Shown here in pieces: positions 7,342-8,220 of a DNA stretch of 8,220 nucleotides (position 1 is the first letter of the stretch; each line of letters opens with the position of its first letter). The DNA lies in assembly GCA_947037995.1 (NCBI GenBank), contig CAMQUV010000038.1, positions 1 to 8,220 of the forward strand. The letters are read 5' to 3'. The position numbers and the translations under genes are program-made. The DNA is from an uncultured Rikenellaceae bacterium (GTDB lineage Bacteria; Bacteroidota; Bacteroidia; Bacteroidales; Rikenellaceae). A model generated the notes under the pieces. That model worked only from the letters and a program-made list of their open reading frames with translations, was not told where the DNA came from and searched no databases.

Positions 7342-7369
7342 CAAAGATACGAAATATTTGTTATCTTTG
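7342..7369. promoter_or_regulatory. 28-base near-palindrome with a -7 element in each arm
   Basis: CAAAGATA at 7342-7349 and TATCTTTG at 7362-7369 are perfect inverted copies, and the 12 bases between them continue the symmetry except at two pairs, so 12 of 14 pairs match. Each arm is a full TAnnTTTG -7 consensus, pointing outward on opposite strands. The plus-strand copy is placed correctly to start the structured RNA at about 7375. No good TTTG -33 box is seen at the normal distance on either side. It could be a divergent promoter pair or a dimeric operator over a promoter. Confidence 0.55.
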
Positions 7370-7374
7370 CATAC

Positions 7375-7567
7375 ATAAACAGAGTTAAATCTGTTATTAA
7401 AATAGCGTTTGCTATTGTTTTGAGACTAAGAAATCGACCAAATTTAATGACTACTCAAATCAATCTGTTAAACGCCTACGCTTTTGCGTGGGCTTTACTT
7501 TTTGTAGTCTGGTGCTTGGTCGTACCTCTTAGTCAAGAGTATTCCCACGCAATTTGTGGTTTTATTT
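7375..7567 (+). ncRNA. Candidate structured small RNA (about 190 nt)
   Basis: Between cdd and the lipoprotein gene, a promoter-like TATCTTTG is followed by closely packed self-complementary segments and a T-rich end. Two small perfect hairpins come first: AACAGA/TCTGTT (7378-7395) and AATAGC/GCTATT (7401-7416). A long interrupted rod follows, with four coaxial helices: GACTAAGA/TCTTAGTC (7424-7431 with 7527-7534), CGACCAA/TTGGTCG (7435-7441 with 7516-7522), GACTAC/GTAGTC (7449-7454 with 7504-7509), and GCCTACGC/GCGTGGGC (7474-7481 with 7486-7493, one wobble) capped by TTTT. Internal loops are 3/4, 7/6 and roughly 16/7 bases. Size, independent promoter and a long rod with internal bubbles recall 6S RNA and the related Bacteroidales-1 type RNAs, but I recognise no signature sequence, so the family is unproven. 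It has no hallmark of tmRNA, RNase P RNA or SRP RNA, and no long ORF in either direction. Confidence 0.6.
7545..7567 (+). terminator. Weak intrinsic terminator of the small RNA
   Basis: CCAC (7545-7548) pairs with GTGG (7556-7559) around a seven-base loop and is followed at once by TTTTATTT (7560-7567). The stem is only four pairs, so termination may be partial. The 5' arm is shared with an alternative pairing to 7486-7492, which would abolish this hairpin. Confidence 0.45.
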
Positions 7568-7660
7568 AGAACAATAGTAACGAAAGTTGAAACATATTGT
7601 TTAATTAAATACACAAAAAGCCGACCAGAGGAATGGCATATAAGCTCTCACACAAAAATT

Positions 7661-8220
7661 ATGAAAAGATTTGCAATCTCATTTTTAATTTCATCTCTAA
7701 TATTATGTATTGGATGCGATAAAGATTCTTACGATGCTACTATTAGCGATGATTATATCACACTTTATTATGAAAACACCTATCAATTAACAGTTACAGG
7801 AGATAATAATATCAAATGGTCTTCTGATGATGAGTTTATAGCTAAAGTTTCAAATAGCGGAAAAGTAACAGCGAACCATATAGGAACTACATATATTAAA
7901 GCTAATGACATTCCTTGCCAAGTCACCGTAAAACCAAAATATAACCTATACGAAGAGCCAATTATAAATTGGACTCTTACCAAATCAGATATTATCCGCA
8001 AATTTGGCACTCCTGATGGCGATAGAAATAATATCCTAACTTATAAAATAGAGGGCGATATGAATATACTTGGCAATCAGTATATGTTTAGAAATGGCAG
8101 ACTTTACGCCTCTACGGCAGTCCTACCGCTAGTGAAGTTTGGGAATCTTATAGACTTTCTGCTTGAAAGATACCAACCTATTGCGGTGAATACTCCTACA
8201 TATACGGCATTATTTATTGA
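7661..8220 (+). CDS. Putative lipoprotein with Big2 Ig-like domain, 3' end outside window
   Basis: The 186 residues visible start with a lipoprotein-type signal: basic KR, a hydrophobic stretch and Cys19 in LCIGC-DKDSYD. The -3 position is Cys rather than the usual Leu. The Asp/Lys-rich residues just after Cys19 resemble the lipoprotein export signal that sends Bacteroidota lipoproteins to the cell surface. Residues about 31-92 fit a Big2 bacterial Ig-like domain (ITLYYENTYQLTVTG, IKWSSDDEFIAKVSNSGKVTA, GTTYIKA). Residues about 103-130 (WTLTKSDIIRKFGTPDGD) faintly resemble the helix-plus-LGxP segment of SmpA/BamE-like domains. Specific function is unknown; adhesion or surface binding is a guess. 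The gene is clearly richer in A/T than its neighbours: two 60-base lines near its start counted by eye give about 28% GC, against about 42% for a line of rlmD. This suggests an accessory, perhaps acquired, gene. No strong promoter is seen in the 93 bases after the small-RNA terminator. Confidence 0.8.
   Translation, partial: MKRFAISFLISSLILCIGCDKDSYDATISDDYITLYYENTYQLTVTGDNNIKWSSDDEFIAKVSNSGKVTANHIGTTYIKANDIPCQVTVKPKYNLYEEPIINWTLTKSDIIRKFGTPDGDRNNILTYKIEGDMNILGNQYMFRNGRLYASTAVLPLVKFGNLIDFLLERYQPIAVNTPTYTALFI

Noticed and set aside
7439..7446. Minus-strand -7-like element (TAAATTTG) inside the small RNA
   Set aside because: It lies within the loop and helix of the rod, has no -33 partner or downstream gene, and fits a chance match in A/T-rich DNA.
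7424..7534. The paired GACTAAGA/TCTTAGTC arms as ends of a MITE or insertion sequence
   Set aside because: No flanking target duplication is seen, the complementarity is spread through the whole element as nested helices, and promoter and terminator signals fit an RNA gene better.
7600..7609. Ten-base palindrome TTTAATTAAA upstream of the lipoprotein gene
   Set aside because: Pure A/T palindromes of this size are expected often in such A/T-rich spacer DNA, and nothing else marks it as an operator.
7783..8010. 75-codon minus-strand frame inside the Big2 lipoprotein gene
   Set aside because: The plus strand carries a signal peptide, lipobox and Ig-like domain through the same interval; the minus frame has no family features.
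1..8220. CRISPR array, tRNA or rRNA genes, phage or transposase genes
   Set aside because: No regularly spaced direct repeats, no cloverleaf with a T-arm GTTCRA motif, no rRNA sequence and no recombinase or transposase reading frame were found.

Overview
The window looks like a chromosomal stretch from a member of the Bacteroidota, most likely order Bacteroidales. Three things suggest this. The promoters match the Bacteroidota -7 consensus TAnnTTTG. Start codons are preceded by A/T-rich sequence without clear Shine-Dalgarno motifs. The gene content includes an S46 dipeptidyl-peptidase, a lipid A disaccharide synthase with an N-terminus of the Bacteroidales type, and a surface-type Big2 lipoprotein. 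No species can be named from the sequence alone.

Positions 1-5170 hold six genes, all on the minus strand. In transcription order they are an MBL-fold hydrolase, trmD, lpxB, a degenerate fumarylacetoacetate-hydrolase-fold protein, a Maf nucleotide pyrophosphatase, and an S46 dipeptidyl-peptidase cut off by the left edge. Gaps between them are 2-34 bases, so they very probably form one operon. It mixes tRNA modification, outer-membrane lipid A synthesis, nucleotide clean-up and peptide catabolism, a housekeeping set without one obvious pathway. The FAH-fold member is notable because every metal-ligand position of the family appears replaced while the reading frame is intact.

The divergent intergenic region (5171-5247) carries back-to-back, overlapping promoters: CAAAAATA (minus -7) and TAAATTTG (plus -7), two bases apart. 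Rightward lies an RlmD/RumA-type 23S rRNA m5U methyltransferase with all four iron-sulfur cysteines. A 115-base spacer with a strong hairpin inside a 22-codon ORF follows, and then a short cytidine deaminase.

Positions 7196-7660 have no convincing protein gene but are not empty. They contain an inverted repeat after cdd, a 28-base near-palindrome with a TATCTTTG promoter element in each arm, and about 190 bases that fold into two small hairpins and a long four-segment rod, ending in a weak hairpin plus a T-rich tract. This looks like an undescribed or 6S-type small RNA, and it has a mutually exclusive alternative pairing near its 3' end. The window ends inside a more A/T-rich lipoprotein gene with a Big2 Ig-like domain, probably an accessory surface protein.
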